Shown here one piece after another: positions 8,561 through 17,208 of a DNA stretch of 64,000 bases (its first letter is position 1; each line of letters opens with the position of its first letter). The notes under the pieces were generated by a model, which did no database searches, was not told where the DNA came from, and was given only the letters and a program-made list of their open reading frames with translations. The DNA is from Sporocytophaga myxococcoides DSM 11118 (lineage in GTDB: Bacteria > Bacteroidota > Bacteroidia > Cytophagales > Cytophagaceae): positions 475,092-539,091 of the forward strand of contig NZ_KE384561.1 of the NCBI RefSeq assembly GCF_000426725.1. The letters run 5' to 3'. A program made the position numbers and the translations under genes.

Positions 8561-9665
8561 CAGTAGTGATGAAAACATATATGAGGTAATTGAGCTATAC
8601 CTTTCAGAAATACTTCCTGAAAATGAAAGAATGTTGTTTGAGGAACAACTTATATCCGATATTGCTCTTCAACATAAAGTAGAAGTTTGTAAAACTGCCA
8701 GGGATCTCATTCTTCAGAATAAACTTAAAGGTCTGAAATCAATAATGGCCGAAGAGCAAAGTAAAGCTGACCAAAGCGGTCCCTTCAATAAAGGCTGGAC
8801 ATTCCTGATACTATTGGCAGTGATTAGTTCTGGCTTCTATTTTCTGTTAAAAAACAATTCATCATCCGAAATTGAAAAATCAGAACGTATTAAAAGTATT
8901 ATTACTTCAACCGATAGTGCTTCTAATGTTCAGCTGTCCGGAAGTGAAGTAAAAATTACGAACACAAAACTACATTCAGGAAAAACTATAACAGCTGATA
9001 AAAAAACTACTAATGAACCCACTACAGCTAAAATAGATGCTTCTTCAATCTCCCCTGATATTGATGGTCAGGAATTACAATCAAAGGACAAGACTTTAAA
9101 GCCTGATAACACTTACAATTTAATAGCAGAACCTAAAAATAACCTTCTAACACCTCCGGCGAATAAATGTGAAGGTGTTGTTATCTCTGCTCAATTACTT
9201 GTTCAGGAACCTTGCAATGGCAGCAGCACTGGAGTTATTGAAATTAAAGGGTTTAAAGGTGGTACTTCCCCTTACAAAACATTCCTTAATGGTTCAGAAT
9301 CAGAGGAAGAAAATATTTTCAGAGATTTAAATCAAGGGACCTACAGAGTAGACGTTACTGACGATAACGGTTGTAAACATCAATTTAATCCCTTAATTTT
9401 AAAAGGAATAGTCTGTAAACTTGATTATGATTTTAATCCTGGACGAGGCGAAGAATGGCTTGGCCCAGTCGCTATGCAGACTTCAAAACTGACTATCATT
9501 GACAAAACAGGCAATCAGGTTTATTCCAAACAAATGGCAAATGGTGAGCAATGTACATGGTCAGGATATTTGGAGTCAGGAAAACTTGAACTGGGGTATT
9601 TTATTTATATTATTGAAAATAAGGACGGGAATGTTATCAAGGGAAGTATTACAGTAACAGAATGA
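8553..9665 (+). CDS. Membrane anti-sigma factor with SprB-like repeat and T9SS-CTD-like periplasmic end
   Basis: A 370-residue protein in three parts. Residues 1-78 are a soluble, helical, acidic domain (IELYLSEILPENERMLFEEQL) like the cytoplasmic sigma-binding part of Bacteroidota anti-sigma factors. One membrane helix follows at about 82-100. The rest is periplasmic: a Ser/Thr/Lys-rich linker, an SprB-like repeat at about 206-280 (GTSPYKTFLNG, YRVDVTDDNGC) and a terminal beta-sandwich at about 285-370 (SKLTIIDKTGNQVYSK, WSGYLESGKLELGYFIYII) resembling the gliding-motility-associated type B T9SS domain. The usual NGDG loop of that domain is missing (FNPGRGEEW instead). There is no signal peptide, so the end domain cannot be an ordinary export signal. 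It overlaps the sigma gene by eight bases and the next gene by four (ATGA). Anti-sigma role is inferred from position and topology. Confidence 0.72.
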   Translation: MYSSSDENIYEVIELYLSEILPENERMLFEEQLISDIALQHKVEVCKTARDLILQNKLKGLKSIMAEEQSKADQSGPFNKGWTFLILLAVISSGFYFLLKNNSSSEIEKSERIKSIITSTDSASNVQLSGSEVKITNTKLHSGKTITADKKTTNEPTTAKIDASSISPDIDGQELQSKDKTLKPDNTYNLIAEPKNNLLTPPANKCEGVVISAQLLVQEPCNGSSTGVIEIKGFKGGTSPYKTFLNGSESEEENIFRDLNQGTYRVDVTDDNGCKHQFNPLILKGIVCKLDYDFNPGRGEEWLGPVAMQTSKLTIIDKTGNQVYSKQMANGEQCTWSGYLESGKLELGYFIYIIENKDGNVIKGSITVTE

Positions 9666-11263
9666 GTTTCATTAAATACATAGCGGCAATCTATATCTGT
9701 GCTATGTCTGCATTTGCAGCAAGAGCGCAGGTTACACCAATTGCAGACAATGCTTTCAGAAAGTGTATTGCTGATAGTATTCCCACTGCTCTTGACGCTA
9801 ATCAGAATTTAATTTTGGCACAAGCTCCGACTATTAAAAAGCTGGAGTGCCCGAATTACGGTATTGCTACGATCGATGAGTTAAAATATTTTACAGGACT
9901 GACAGAACTTAATATCACTAAGAATCCTATCATAACTCTGCCAGATATATCTGCTATTAAAGGATTGACGAAATTGAATATTGGAGAAACCAAATTGACT
10001 GTAATACCGGATTTATCGCCATTCACTAATCTTCAATACCTTTCCATTCACCGTTTAGAATTGGCCAAATTCCCCGATCTCACTAATAATAAAAACCTTA
10101 TTCAGTTATTGGTTCATACGAACAAGTTTGATAATATACCTGCTTTAAACTTACCAAAGCTGGAAGATTTAGGAATTTCTTTGGTTGGAATTACTGCTCT
10201 ACCTGACTTGTCAAATCTACCTAAATTAAGAAAACTGGAATGCTTTAGAAATCAAATAAAACAATTGCCGGATCTATCTGGAATGGATAGCTTGAAAATT
10301 CTTGACGCAAGTTCTAACTTGATTGATAAGTTCCCGGCTTTACCAAAAGGTATCCAAACTGTGTATCTGGATAGTAACCTGATTTCAGAATTACCTTTAT
10401 TAACTTCTTATCAATCGCTTACCAAAGTAAGATTGTATAAGAACTACCTGAACTTTCAAAATTTGATGCCATTAACAGCGTTTCTCAATTACAATTCATT
10501 GTTTGAATTATCGCCTCAGAAAATCTTCAAAGTCGGTACAAGTGAGACTGTAGTGGAGCTTGAAAAGTTTTCGTTAAATTCAAAAATAGATTCGAACACT
10601 TCAGGAGTCTCAAGAAAGTGGTTCTTTAATAATAATCTAACTGCGCAAACATCCAGAATATTCAGCATAGATAAAACAAGCCTTTCTAACAAGGGCTATT
10701 ATTATTGTGAAGTGACGCATCCTACATTCCCAAATCTTACACTAAGGACAGATGCCTTTAATGTTGACGTTCTTCCATGTGTAAATATAAGTGGAATAAT
10801 CTATGACATTACAGGAAGCACTTGTGTAAAGCAAGGAGCTGTAAATATAAGTTTGACCAATCAACCAGGTCATAACTACAAATTTGACATAGAAGGATTG
10901 CAGACACATACTAAGTATTCTTCAGCATCTGGTCAATTCATAAATCTCGAAGATTTGGAATATAAGCTTACTGTGTCATCATCCAATGGTTGTTCCTATA
11001 CAATACCTCAAACTATTGAGATTCCAAGAGAGAACTGTAAACAACTTGTTCTGACTCCGAATGGAGATGGAGTAGATGATAATTATTATTTTTCTCAAAC
11101 TGGTAATGCTAAAGTTGTTGATAAATTTGGCAACACCATTTGCCAGTTAACTCTTCCAAAACTATGGGATGGTTATGTAAATGACCACAGAGTACCAGCA
11201 GGTTACTATCTTATCAATATCAATAGTGGAGAAGAAGTTTTAAAAATGTCAGTGATATATTAA
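9662..11263 (+). CDS. Secreted leucine-rich-repeat protein with type B T9SS signal
   Basis: A 533-residue exported protein. Signal peptide 1-22 (ending AARAQ), then about eight leucine-rich repeats of 20-23 residues from about 75 to 265 (LTELNITKNPIITLPDIS, LKILDASSNLIDKFPALP), an Ig-like domain with paired cysteines (YYYCEVTHP), an SprB-like stretch (VSSSNGCSYTI) and a type B C-terminal domain from about 461 (LTPNGDGVDDNYYF to WDGYVNDHRVPAGYYLINI). Proteins with this ending are exported by T9SS with help from SprF-like proteins. It is translationally coupled (ATGA) to the anti-sigma gene, so it is probably the surface partner of that signalling module: a ligand-binding receptor, or a reporter of secretion status. 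LRR ligand unknown. Confidence 0.8.
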   Translation: MSFIKYIAAIYICAMSAFAARAQVTPIADNAFRKCIADSIPTALDANQNLILAQAPTIKKLECPNYGIATIDELKYFTGLTELNITKNPIITLPDISAIKGLTKLNIGETKLTVIPDLSPFTNLQYLSIHRLELAKFPDLTNNKNLIQLLVHTNKFDNIPALNLPKLEDLGISLVGITALPDLSNLPKLRKLECFRNQIKQLPDLSGMDSLKILDASSNLIDKFPALPKGIQTVYLDSNLISELPLLTSYQSLTKVRLYKNYLNFQNLMPLTAFLNYNSLFELSPQKIFKVGTSETVVELEKFSLNSKIDSNTSGVSRKWFFNNNLTAQTSRIFSIDKTSLSNKGYYYCEVTHPTFPNLTLRTDAFNVDVLPCVNISGIIYDITGSTCVKQGAVNISLTNQPGHNYKFDIEGLQTHTKYSSASGQFINLEDLEYKLTVSSSNGCSYTIPQTIEIPRENCKQLVLTPNGDGVDDNYYFSQTGNAKVVDKFGNTICQLTLPKLWDGYVNDHRVPAGYYLININSGEEVLKMSVIY

Positions 11264-12038
11264 TTTCCATTTTATATCAATTGGAAATTATCCAGGAACA
11301 TATTCAATTTCCCCTTTTATCAATTCCATTCCACGCGCACTACTGCTAATATTTCCTGCTTTCGAAAATGAATAGCTTTTCAACAATAATAGCTATTTAA
11401 ATTTCAACTCACCTTAATCAATACAATCAGTTATTGGTGCTACTAATTCACCAATTATATTGAAAATATGAGCTATGACAATGGGCAAAAAACACTCATC
11501 TTTACTCATTCTTTTATAAATTCTAATCATTCTCAATTCTTATACTATTTTTTTTATTTTTTTAAAGGACATTAAATCTTCTCTTAATATCGATGAAATC
11601 AATAACAGACTTAAGCGAAGTTACACCTCTTCCATACTGATAACAGAAAACAATGCAATATCTTCAAAAAAGATAAAATCAAACTGCATAAGCCCAATTA
11701 CCACAATTTACAATGTGACTAAAGATCTCCACCTATATCCTGTATATGAAGGGAACATTTGCCTAGGTAAAATATAAAAAATTCATAGGCGCTATTCTTC
11801 TCGAATAAGTTCATTAAACAAATAATCAAGGTAAATGCATATAAATCTATAATATCACTTATTCATACCTTGAAAAATTCATGAATAAGACAAACATGCA
11901 AACCAGCAAAATCGAACGACATAACATACTGTATTACAAATATTTAACATTAGGTTAAACCAGAATATAATTGAATATTTACCTCGAGTATTTTTAAATT
12001 CTTTCAACAAAAAAATCTTTTCACTAAAACTAGAAAAA
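11264..12038. other. 775-base stretch without a recognised gene
   Basis: A weak 8-bp hairpin (AATTTCCA at 11262-11269 with TGGAAATT at 11282-11289) directly at the stop of the LRR gene may end the operon. From about 11520 to 11778 one plus-strand frame stays open for some 86 codons and ends LYPVYEGNICLGKI, but it has no ATG and no family I recognise; it may be a gene remnant or chance in AT-rich DNA. The rest should include the promoter of the metallopeptidase gene. Confidence 0.4.
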
Positions 12039-13211
12039 ATGAAAAAGCTAACCTATTGTCTAATCATGGCTCTTGGCGTTATTTTTCTTTCATGTAAATC
12101 GCAAAAAGAAGAAGTAAAACGCAACAATGATGTTTCAGATGAAATCATATCTAAACTTCAAGCTGCAGGTTTTGTAACCAGTGAAGGTCTTCGCAAATAC
12201 GAAGACGGGTATATAGTAGAAGACGATATATATTTAACCGAAAGCCAGATCGATGAGCTTGTTGCACAAAACCAAGAGTCGTTGACTAATGGAAGAACTG
12301 ACCATTACGCATCAAGTTCTCAGGTAACCCGGCTACCCCGAACAATACAAGTATACATGGATGTAACATTCGGAACTTTTATGCAAAATGCATTTGATGC
12401 GGCATTAGCAAGATATAATGCGGTAAACATGAGTTTAAGGTTTACCAGATCCAGTAACATATCGACAGCAGATATAAGAATAATGTCTTTCTATGAAGTT
12501 AGTTCACTCCTTGGAATCAGTGCAGGATTTCCTTCAGGTGGAAATCCTGCTAATCTTATCAGACTCAATACATACTATTTCAACAACTCTACTGCAAGAG
12601 CTGACGCCTCTACAGTTATAGCGCATGAGATAGGACATGCAGTGGGCTTCCGACATACAGATTTTATGAACAGAGCTTTCAGCTGCGGCGCGAGTAATGG
12701 TGGCAATGAGGGTGATGCAGGAGTCGGTGCAGTGCATATCCCAGGAACTCCCACTGCACCGTCATCAGGGTCTTGGATGCTTGCATGCTCAAACGGATCT
12801 GACAGACCATTCACAACACAAGACAGAGTTTCTCTTTTAACTTTGTATCCTCAGACTTTTACAACCAATACATACAGAATGTTCGGAGGAGCGCAACTAT
12901 TGCAAGGTCAGTCATTGAGATCCATAGATTCTCGTTTTACTTTAACAATGCAAACAGATGGGAACCTTGTCCTATATGATAATTTAAACCGTGCATTATG
13001 GCATACTAATACAGCAGGAAGACCTTATATCACTCGCTGCATTATGCAAAATGACGGTAATCTTGTCCTGTATGATAACAGTTTAGTCCCTTATTGGGCA
13101 ACCAATACCCATATGTATCCGGGATCTTATCTAAGACTTCAGGATGACGGTAATCTTGTGATCTATCAAGGTACAACTGCACGGTGGGCATCTAACACAT
13201 GCTGCAGATAA
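12039..13211 (+). CDS. Lipoprotein: HEIGH zinc metallopeptidase (M57-like) fused to a bulb-type lectin
   Basis: A 390-residue protein with a lipoprotein signal (IFLSC, Cys19). Residues about 100-275 form a metallopeptidase domain with HEIGHAVGFRH at 196-206, giving zinc ligands H196, H200 and H206 and catalytic E197; this fits the 'dual-action HEIGH' family (M57). The C-terminal 110 residues hold three bulb-lectin repeats (MQTDGNLVLYDN, MQNDGNLVLYDN, LQDDGNLVIYQG), each carrying the QxDxNxVxY mannose-binding pattern, two with Met or Leu before it. The lectin would tether the protease to mannose-rich glycans, perhaps of prey, plant or host matrix. It stands alone between two gene-free stretches and ends in a strong terminator. 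The lipid anchor suggests surface or outer-membrane display rather than release. Substrate unknown. Confidence 0.85.
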   Translation: MKKLTYCLIMALGVIFLSCKSQKEEVKRNNDVSDEIISKLQAAGFVTSEGLRKYEDGYIVEDDIYLTESQIDELVAQNQESLTNGRTDHYASSSQVTRLPRTIQVYMDVTFGTFMQNAFDAALARYNAVNMSLRFTRSSNISTADIRIMSFYEVSSLLGISAGFPSGGNPANLIRLNTYYFNNSTARADASTVIAHEIGHAVGFRHTDFMNRAFSCGASNGGNEGDAGVGAVHIPGTPTAPSSGSWMLACSNGSDRPFTTQDRVSLLTLYPQTFTTNTYRMFGGAQLLQGQSLRSIDSRFTLTMQTDGNLVLYDNLNRALWHTNTAGRPYITRCIMQNDGNLVLYDNSLVPYWATNTHMYPGSYLRLQDDGNLVIYQGTTARWASNTCCR

Positions 13212-13219
13212 TATAATAA

Positions 13220-13254
13220 AAAAGGAATATAGGGTAGTTCTTTATATTCCTTTT
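13220..13254 (+). terminator. Terminator of the metallopeptidase-lectin gene
   Basis: AAAAGGAATATA (13220-13231) and TATATTCCTTTT (13243-13254) pair perfectly over 12 bp with an 11-base loop and a run of T at the end, nine bases after the stop codon. Confidence 0.8.
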
Positions 13255-13396
13255 ACTTTTCATTCATAACATTATATCATTTTTGTTCAATAAGATTCCT
13301 TGTAATTTATAAAGGAGTCTCCTGACTGCATCCCTGGCCTAATCGAGTAAAAATCAACAATAAGCCTGCTCTTGCTCTAAATTCAAAAATTCAACA

Positions 13397-13680
13397 TCAC
13401 CATACTTTCCATTCTATGACAACAATATACCGCCTTTCTTTAAGAAGTTTCCTTTATAAGAAATCCTTCTTTGTGAGCCAATTAAGCGAATTATAGACAC
13501 TTGCAATTGTGCTGCATCTGTCCCCCGCATTTTTAAGTTCAACAAAAAGGTTGTCTGCACTTTTACAAACAGGATCAAACCATAGTCTAAGTAATACTTT
13601 AACCTTAATACAGCTCTGCCTCACATTACGAGACATGCAATATGTGCGAAATGCTTCAAAATAGATTCTGATGATTCCAT
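13397..13680 (-). pseudogene. Decayed Fur-family regulator at the end of the siderophore operon
   Basis: On the minus strand a start at 13680 gives MESSESILKHFAHIACL before a stop; a second frame, open from upstream of 13636, continues with RQSCIKVKVLLRL, then SADNLFVELKNAGDRC and STIASVYNSLNWLTKKDFL and stops at 13454-13456; the same frame reads on as RKLLKERRYIVVIEW to a second stop at 13397. The middle part follows the winged-helix pattern of Fur/PerR proteins (SAddiy..L...g..is.atVYr.L..L...g). One frameshift and one stop are needed to join the pieces, and no metal-binding C-terminal half is visible, so I call it a remnant. It begins 22 bases after the DUF4198 stop codon, in operon position. 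Family match is by eye and moderate. Confidence 0.5.
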
Positions 13681-13702
13681 AGCCTTGAAAAATGGAAAAG
13701 AA

Positions 13703-14410
13703 TTACCTTCCTACTGTTATACTATACGTTGACGTATTTCTGATAAGCTTATATTCTTTTCCATTCAAATTCCCTTCTGTTTTATCTGTGTGATATGCTT
13801 CAATCACATACACTCCAGGCCAAAGGGCATCAAAGCTGAATGTTCCGTCATTCGTTTCAACTGCTTTTACCCAACCGGTAGGAGAAGCTACAGACACTGA
13901 AGATTTATCAAGATTTTTTCCTTTGTACATTACCTTTAATGAGACGTTCTTCTTCGCTGCAGGATTTGAAGTGATAAGCTGCACGGGCATATCTAACGCT
14001 GTAATCACATTATTAACACCTTCAACAGAAGTTCCTACTTTTATCTGTGAAGCTGCATAATATTGTATCTTAGCTGTTCCATAAACATCGGCAACCTCAT
14101 GAGACGCCGAGACTGTGTAGTAGCCTTCCTGTGAAGGTGTAAACATAGCTTCCAGGTAATTTCCGGATGCTCTTGTTAAAAGATTTTCTTTTGTACCATC
14201 CGGTTTGGTAAGGCTTATTGCAACCTCTCTGGTATTGCTAAACCACTTACTTACAGAATCCCTTTCATTTTCACCATAACCTCCAAGGTAAATTTTTATT
14301 GAATGTATTTTCCCAGCTTTACCAGAATTGTTTGTTTCTATCCAGATATTGTGAGCATTTCCAATATTCAATAGGAATAAAGAAAATAATAAAGTAAGTA
14401 TTGACTTCAT
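13703..14410 (-). CDS. DUF4198 periplasmic protein of the siderophore locus
   Basis: A 235-residue secreted protein. Signal peptide MKSILTLLFSLFLLNIGNA, with cleavage predicted just before HNIWIET so that the mature protein starts with His. DUF4198 proteins share this N-terminal 'H..W.E' and consist of beta-sandwich domains; several sit next to metal or heme uptake genes, and an N-terminal His is well placed to bind a metal. The second half carries a SpaA/carboxypeptidase-like fold (VASPTGWVKAVETNDGTFSF, ALWPGVYVIEAYH). It is 32 bases downstream of the PepSY gene and in the same transcription direction, so it belongs to the operon. A periplasmic metal-handling role is inferred. Confidence 0.75.
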   Translation of the reverse strand: MKSILTLLFSLFLLNIGNAHNIWIETNNSGKAGKIHSIKIYLGGYGENERDSVSKWFSNTREVAISLTKPDGTKENLLTRASGNYLEAMFTPSQEGYYTVSASHEVADVYGTAKIQYYAASQIKVGTSVEGVNNVITALDMPVQLITSNPAAKKNVSLKVMYKGKNLDKSSVSVASPTGWVKAVETNDGTFSFDALWPGVYVIEAYHTDKTEGNLNGKEYKLIRNTSTYSITVGR

Positions 14411-14442
14411 GTGCTGTCTTTTACAGTTAAAATAGTTTATTA

Positions 14443-15849
14443 TTAATTATTCGTATTAGATTCCATTACTGTCAGTGCAACCTTCACATTTGGTTTAAAA
14501 GGTTTTCCTGCACCTGAAGGTATCTTTTTTGTAACACTTTCTTCTTTATCTGATTTTTTTCTTAGCTTATTGATCCATATGATAGTCCCTGTTACAGGAA
14601 GACTCGTCGCAATGAGGCAGGCGATGAAATAAATAATTTTGGTAAATGTACCGAATACTTCTCCCACATGAAGAGGATATATCAATGCTACAATCTGCTC
14701 TCCAATTCGTTTATCAGAAAATGGTTCTTTCTTCAATAAATCTCCTGAATATTGGTCAAAAAACACACGATCTGTGCCAGCAGAAGATATAAAGCCTTTA
14801 TGTACTTTATAAAACGTTACAGGGCTTACAGAATCCTTTGGTAAGCTAATGCGAAGATCTCCTTTATAAGGATATATCTCATCTGCTTTTCCTAATAAAA
14901 AATCAAGAGATTCAGGCTTTGCATTTCTGTATTCAGATTGAATCACAGCAGCTTTTCTATCATCAAATGGCTTTGCTCCAAAAACATTTCCTACTCCATT
15001 ACGAAACCATTCGAAAGAAAAACATAAGCCTGTCAAAGCCATCAGTGTAATAAGCAGAAATGTATAAAAGCCAAGCGTATTATGAAGATCGTGGTTAATC
15101 CTTTTCCAGCGGGCATCTGTTTTTACTTTAAATCCAGCTTTCCATGCGCTCCATTTTTTCCAGCTTTTAAGTTTGGGCGGAAGCCATAGTATCAATCCGG
15201 TTATTTCTATCAGTATAAAAATTACTGTAGCAGTACCTGTAATAGGACGGCCAATATCATGATCAAGGAGAAGCCATCTATGCAATCCCATAATAGTCAT
15301 GAAAAATTTAGAAGAAGCTGTTCTTGTATTCCCCAATACTTCTCCTGTATATGGATTTACAAAATAGGTTTTAATTCTTTCACGGTCTCCCCGACCTTTT
15401 CCTCTTTCTGCTTTCGGCTTGGTATCCTTATCAGTTCCGCGGCCTCGCTGGTTAGCTTTTTCATCTCTCCTTCCTTTGGCTTCTTGATTTTCGCCATTGC
15501 GTTCTTTCAGTTTTGCTTCTCTCTCTTCCTTGCTTCTGCGTAAAAGGATATCTTTGGGTGTCAGTGTAAATAACCAGGCACTTTCTTCTCCTTCTGGTAT
15601 CTGAATACTTGTAACCTTACTATCAGTCTTCTCCTTCTCCAACGAAGCCACCAACTGTGTTACCTGAAGGGGTTGGGCATTTTCAGAAAAAGTAAGGGTG
15701 AATTTTTCTTTATCCATCCATTCAGTGATATCTCTGGCGAAGACGTAGATCGTACCCGTCAGACAAATGATGAAAAGAATAATACCACTTCCTATACCCA
15801 ACCATAAGTGAATATCATTCATAAATTTTCTGAATGTGTATTTCTTCAT
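14443..15849 (-). CDS. PepSY-TM inner-membrane protein, XusC-like ferric-siderophore reductase candidate
   Basis: A 468-residue PepSY-associated transmembrane protein with four main membrane helices (first at about 13-35, WLGIGSGIILFIICLTGTIY). PepSY-type periplasmic stretches lie between helices, and conserved His residues flank the membrane (FMNDIHLWLG, GLHRWLL, INHDLHNTLGF, YPLHVGEVFG) as in heme-bearing siderophore reductases of the PepSY_TM family. In Bacteroides the xusABC locus has this protein as its third gene. A strongly charged insert at about 120-165, rich in Lys, Arg, Glu and Gly, interrupts the first periplasmic region; its length is likely variable. Likely job: releasing iron from imported siderophores by reduction at the inner membrane. 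The symbol is withheld because orthology to xusC is by context. Confidence 0.8.
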   Translation of the reverse strand: MKKYTFRKFMNDIHLWLGIGSGIILFIICLTGTIYVFARDITEWMDKEKFTLTFSENAQPLQVTQLVASLEKEKTDSKVTSIQIPEGEESAWLFTLTPKDILLRRSKEEREAKLKERNGENQEAKGRRDEKANQRGRGTDKDTKPKAERGKGRGDRERIKTYFVNPYTGEVLGNTRTASSKFFMTIMGLHRWLLLDHDIGRPITGTATVIFILIEITGLILWLPPKLKSWKKWSAWKAGFKVKTDARWKRINHDLHNTLGFYTFLLITLMALTGLCFSFEWFRNGVGNVFGAKPFDDRKAAVIQSEYRNAKPESLDFLLGKADEIYPYKGDLRISLPKDSVSPVTFYKVHKGFISSAGTDRVFFDQYSGDLLKKEPFSDKRIGEQIVALIYPLHVGEVFGTFTKIIYFIACLIATSLPVTGTIIWINKLRKKSDKEESVTKKIPSGAGKPFKPNVKVALTVMESNTNN

Positions 15850-15949
15850 GCTCCTATTTATTTGACGATATTGTTAAATCAAAAATCCGGCAACTGACAA
15901 GGACTTCCCTGTTAGCTGCCAGATCAGGTTTAAAAACTATTTATTAGAA

Positions 15950-17182
15950 TTAATATTCAAGACTTCCAACAGCTGTAATACTTCCTGACTCCACCTGCAT
16001 TCCTCTTGTTGCTGTACCATTTACATTTATATTATATATGTAAGGGCCATCGGCATCAGTAGTGATACCCAAAGAAATTGATTTTTTATCGGGCCAAACA
16101 TATGGATGCATACCAACGTGAGTTGGTGCGCTAGGAATGCCGGTTACCCAGGTAAAGGTTTCTGCAAAAACATCGGCAATGGCATATTTAACGTTTCCAC
16201 TGGTTTTACCTGCTTCAGCAAACATTGTAAGTAAAAACTTTCCATCCCCGAAATATTTTTCGCTAGACAAATGGTGACCACCTGATTTTTCCTGAACATT
16301 AAAGAAATAGCTCTTATCAAATTCGGTAGCATCTTTTTTAATCCGAACAATAGCAGAAGGTTTAGTTGAAGGAACCACGCCAGCACCTTCTACCACTGCT
16401 CTTGAAAAAGCATAAACATCTCCGTTTTCAACTTCTTTCAGACAGTTCTGTGCAAAATAATATCCGAAATAGCTTGTTCTGTTATCTCTTATTACACGCT
16501 CAAGATTCAGATCTGGATATGAAAATACTGCAACCCAGCTACTGTCTGTATAGTTCGTATGAAATGCACTTCCAGTGATACCTTTGATACACATATAAGG
16601 TGCATATACTTTGTTACCTACCTGAAATGCTCCCGTAAAGTGTGCACGTTCTCCGTTTCCTGCAAGGTCTACAATATTAATAGTTTTGGATGCAAGAATT
16701 TGTGGGTTGTTTGCATCTACCCTGAACATTGTAGCATTAGCATCTCCCTGGCGCGGAACTTTAATTAGTAGAATTTCATCATTTACTGTTCCGAATACGT
16801 GGACAGATTCGGTCTGCAATTCATGAGTCTTTTGCAGTTCACCTGCAGTATTGAGCATGTATGCTGTAACCGCACCAGGATTCCCTTGTCCGTACAATAA
16901 GCTGAATACTTTGTTCTTATGAAAAACATAATAACGGTACCCATCCTGTTCTATGCCATTTCCTTTAGTACTGATGCTTCCGGATGTAAGATCACCGGAT
17001 GTAAGAAGGTAGTTGGAAGATTCTCCAAGAGTACCTTCAGGACTTGCCGCGATAACATATTTTGTCTGACCTGTAAGACCGCCAACTTCACCCGGTGAAG
17101 GATCTTTTTTCTTTTCACATGATGATGCCACAAATAATCCCAGCCCCAAAGCCATACAGATCCATTGATTTTTATTTTTCAT
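15950..17182 (-). CDS. DUF4374 lipoprotein, XusB-like siderophore-binding protein
   Basis: A 410-residue lipoprotein (signal ending FVASSC, Cys22) of the DUF4374 family, with features such as TKYVIAASPEG and repeated short beta-strand units of a propeller. The Bacteroides thetaiotaomicron XusB protein is a DUF4374 surface lipoprotein that binds ferric enterobactin; that family and the same gene order (TonB receptor, DUF4374, PepSY) support the same role here. It lies 26 bases downstream of the receptor and 100 bases upstream of the PepSY gene. Which siderophore it binds cannot be read from the sequence. Confidence 0.82.
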   Translation of the reverse strand: MKNKNQWICMALGLGLFVASSCEKKKDPSPGEVGGLTGQTKYVIAASPEGTLGESSNYLLTSGDLTSGSISTKGNGIEQDGYRYYVFHKNKVFSLLYGQGNPGAVTAYMLNTAGELQKTHELQTESVHVFGTVNDEILLIKVPRQGDANATMFRVDANNPQILASKTINIVDLAGNGERAHFTGAFQVGNKVYAPYMCIKGITGSAFHTNYTDSSWVAVFSYPDLNLERVIRDNRTSYFGYYFAQNCLKEVENGDVYAFSRAVVEGAGVVPSTKPSAIVRIKKDATEFDKSYFFNVQEKSGGHHLSSEKYFGDGKFLLTMFAEAGKTSGNVKYAIADVFAETFTWVTGIPSAPTHVGMHPYVWPDKKSISLGITTDADGPYIYNINVNGTATRGMQVESGSITAVGSLEY

Positions 17183-17208
17183 TGTATTAAATTATATATA
17201 GTTTGAAT

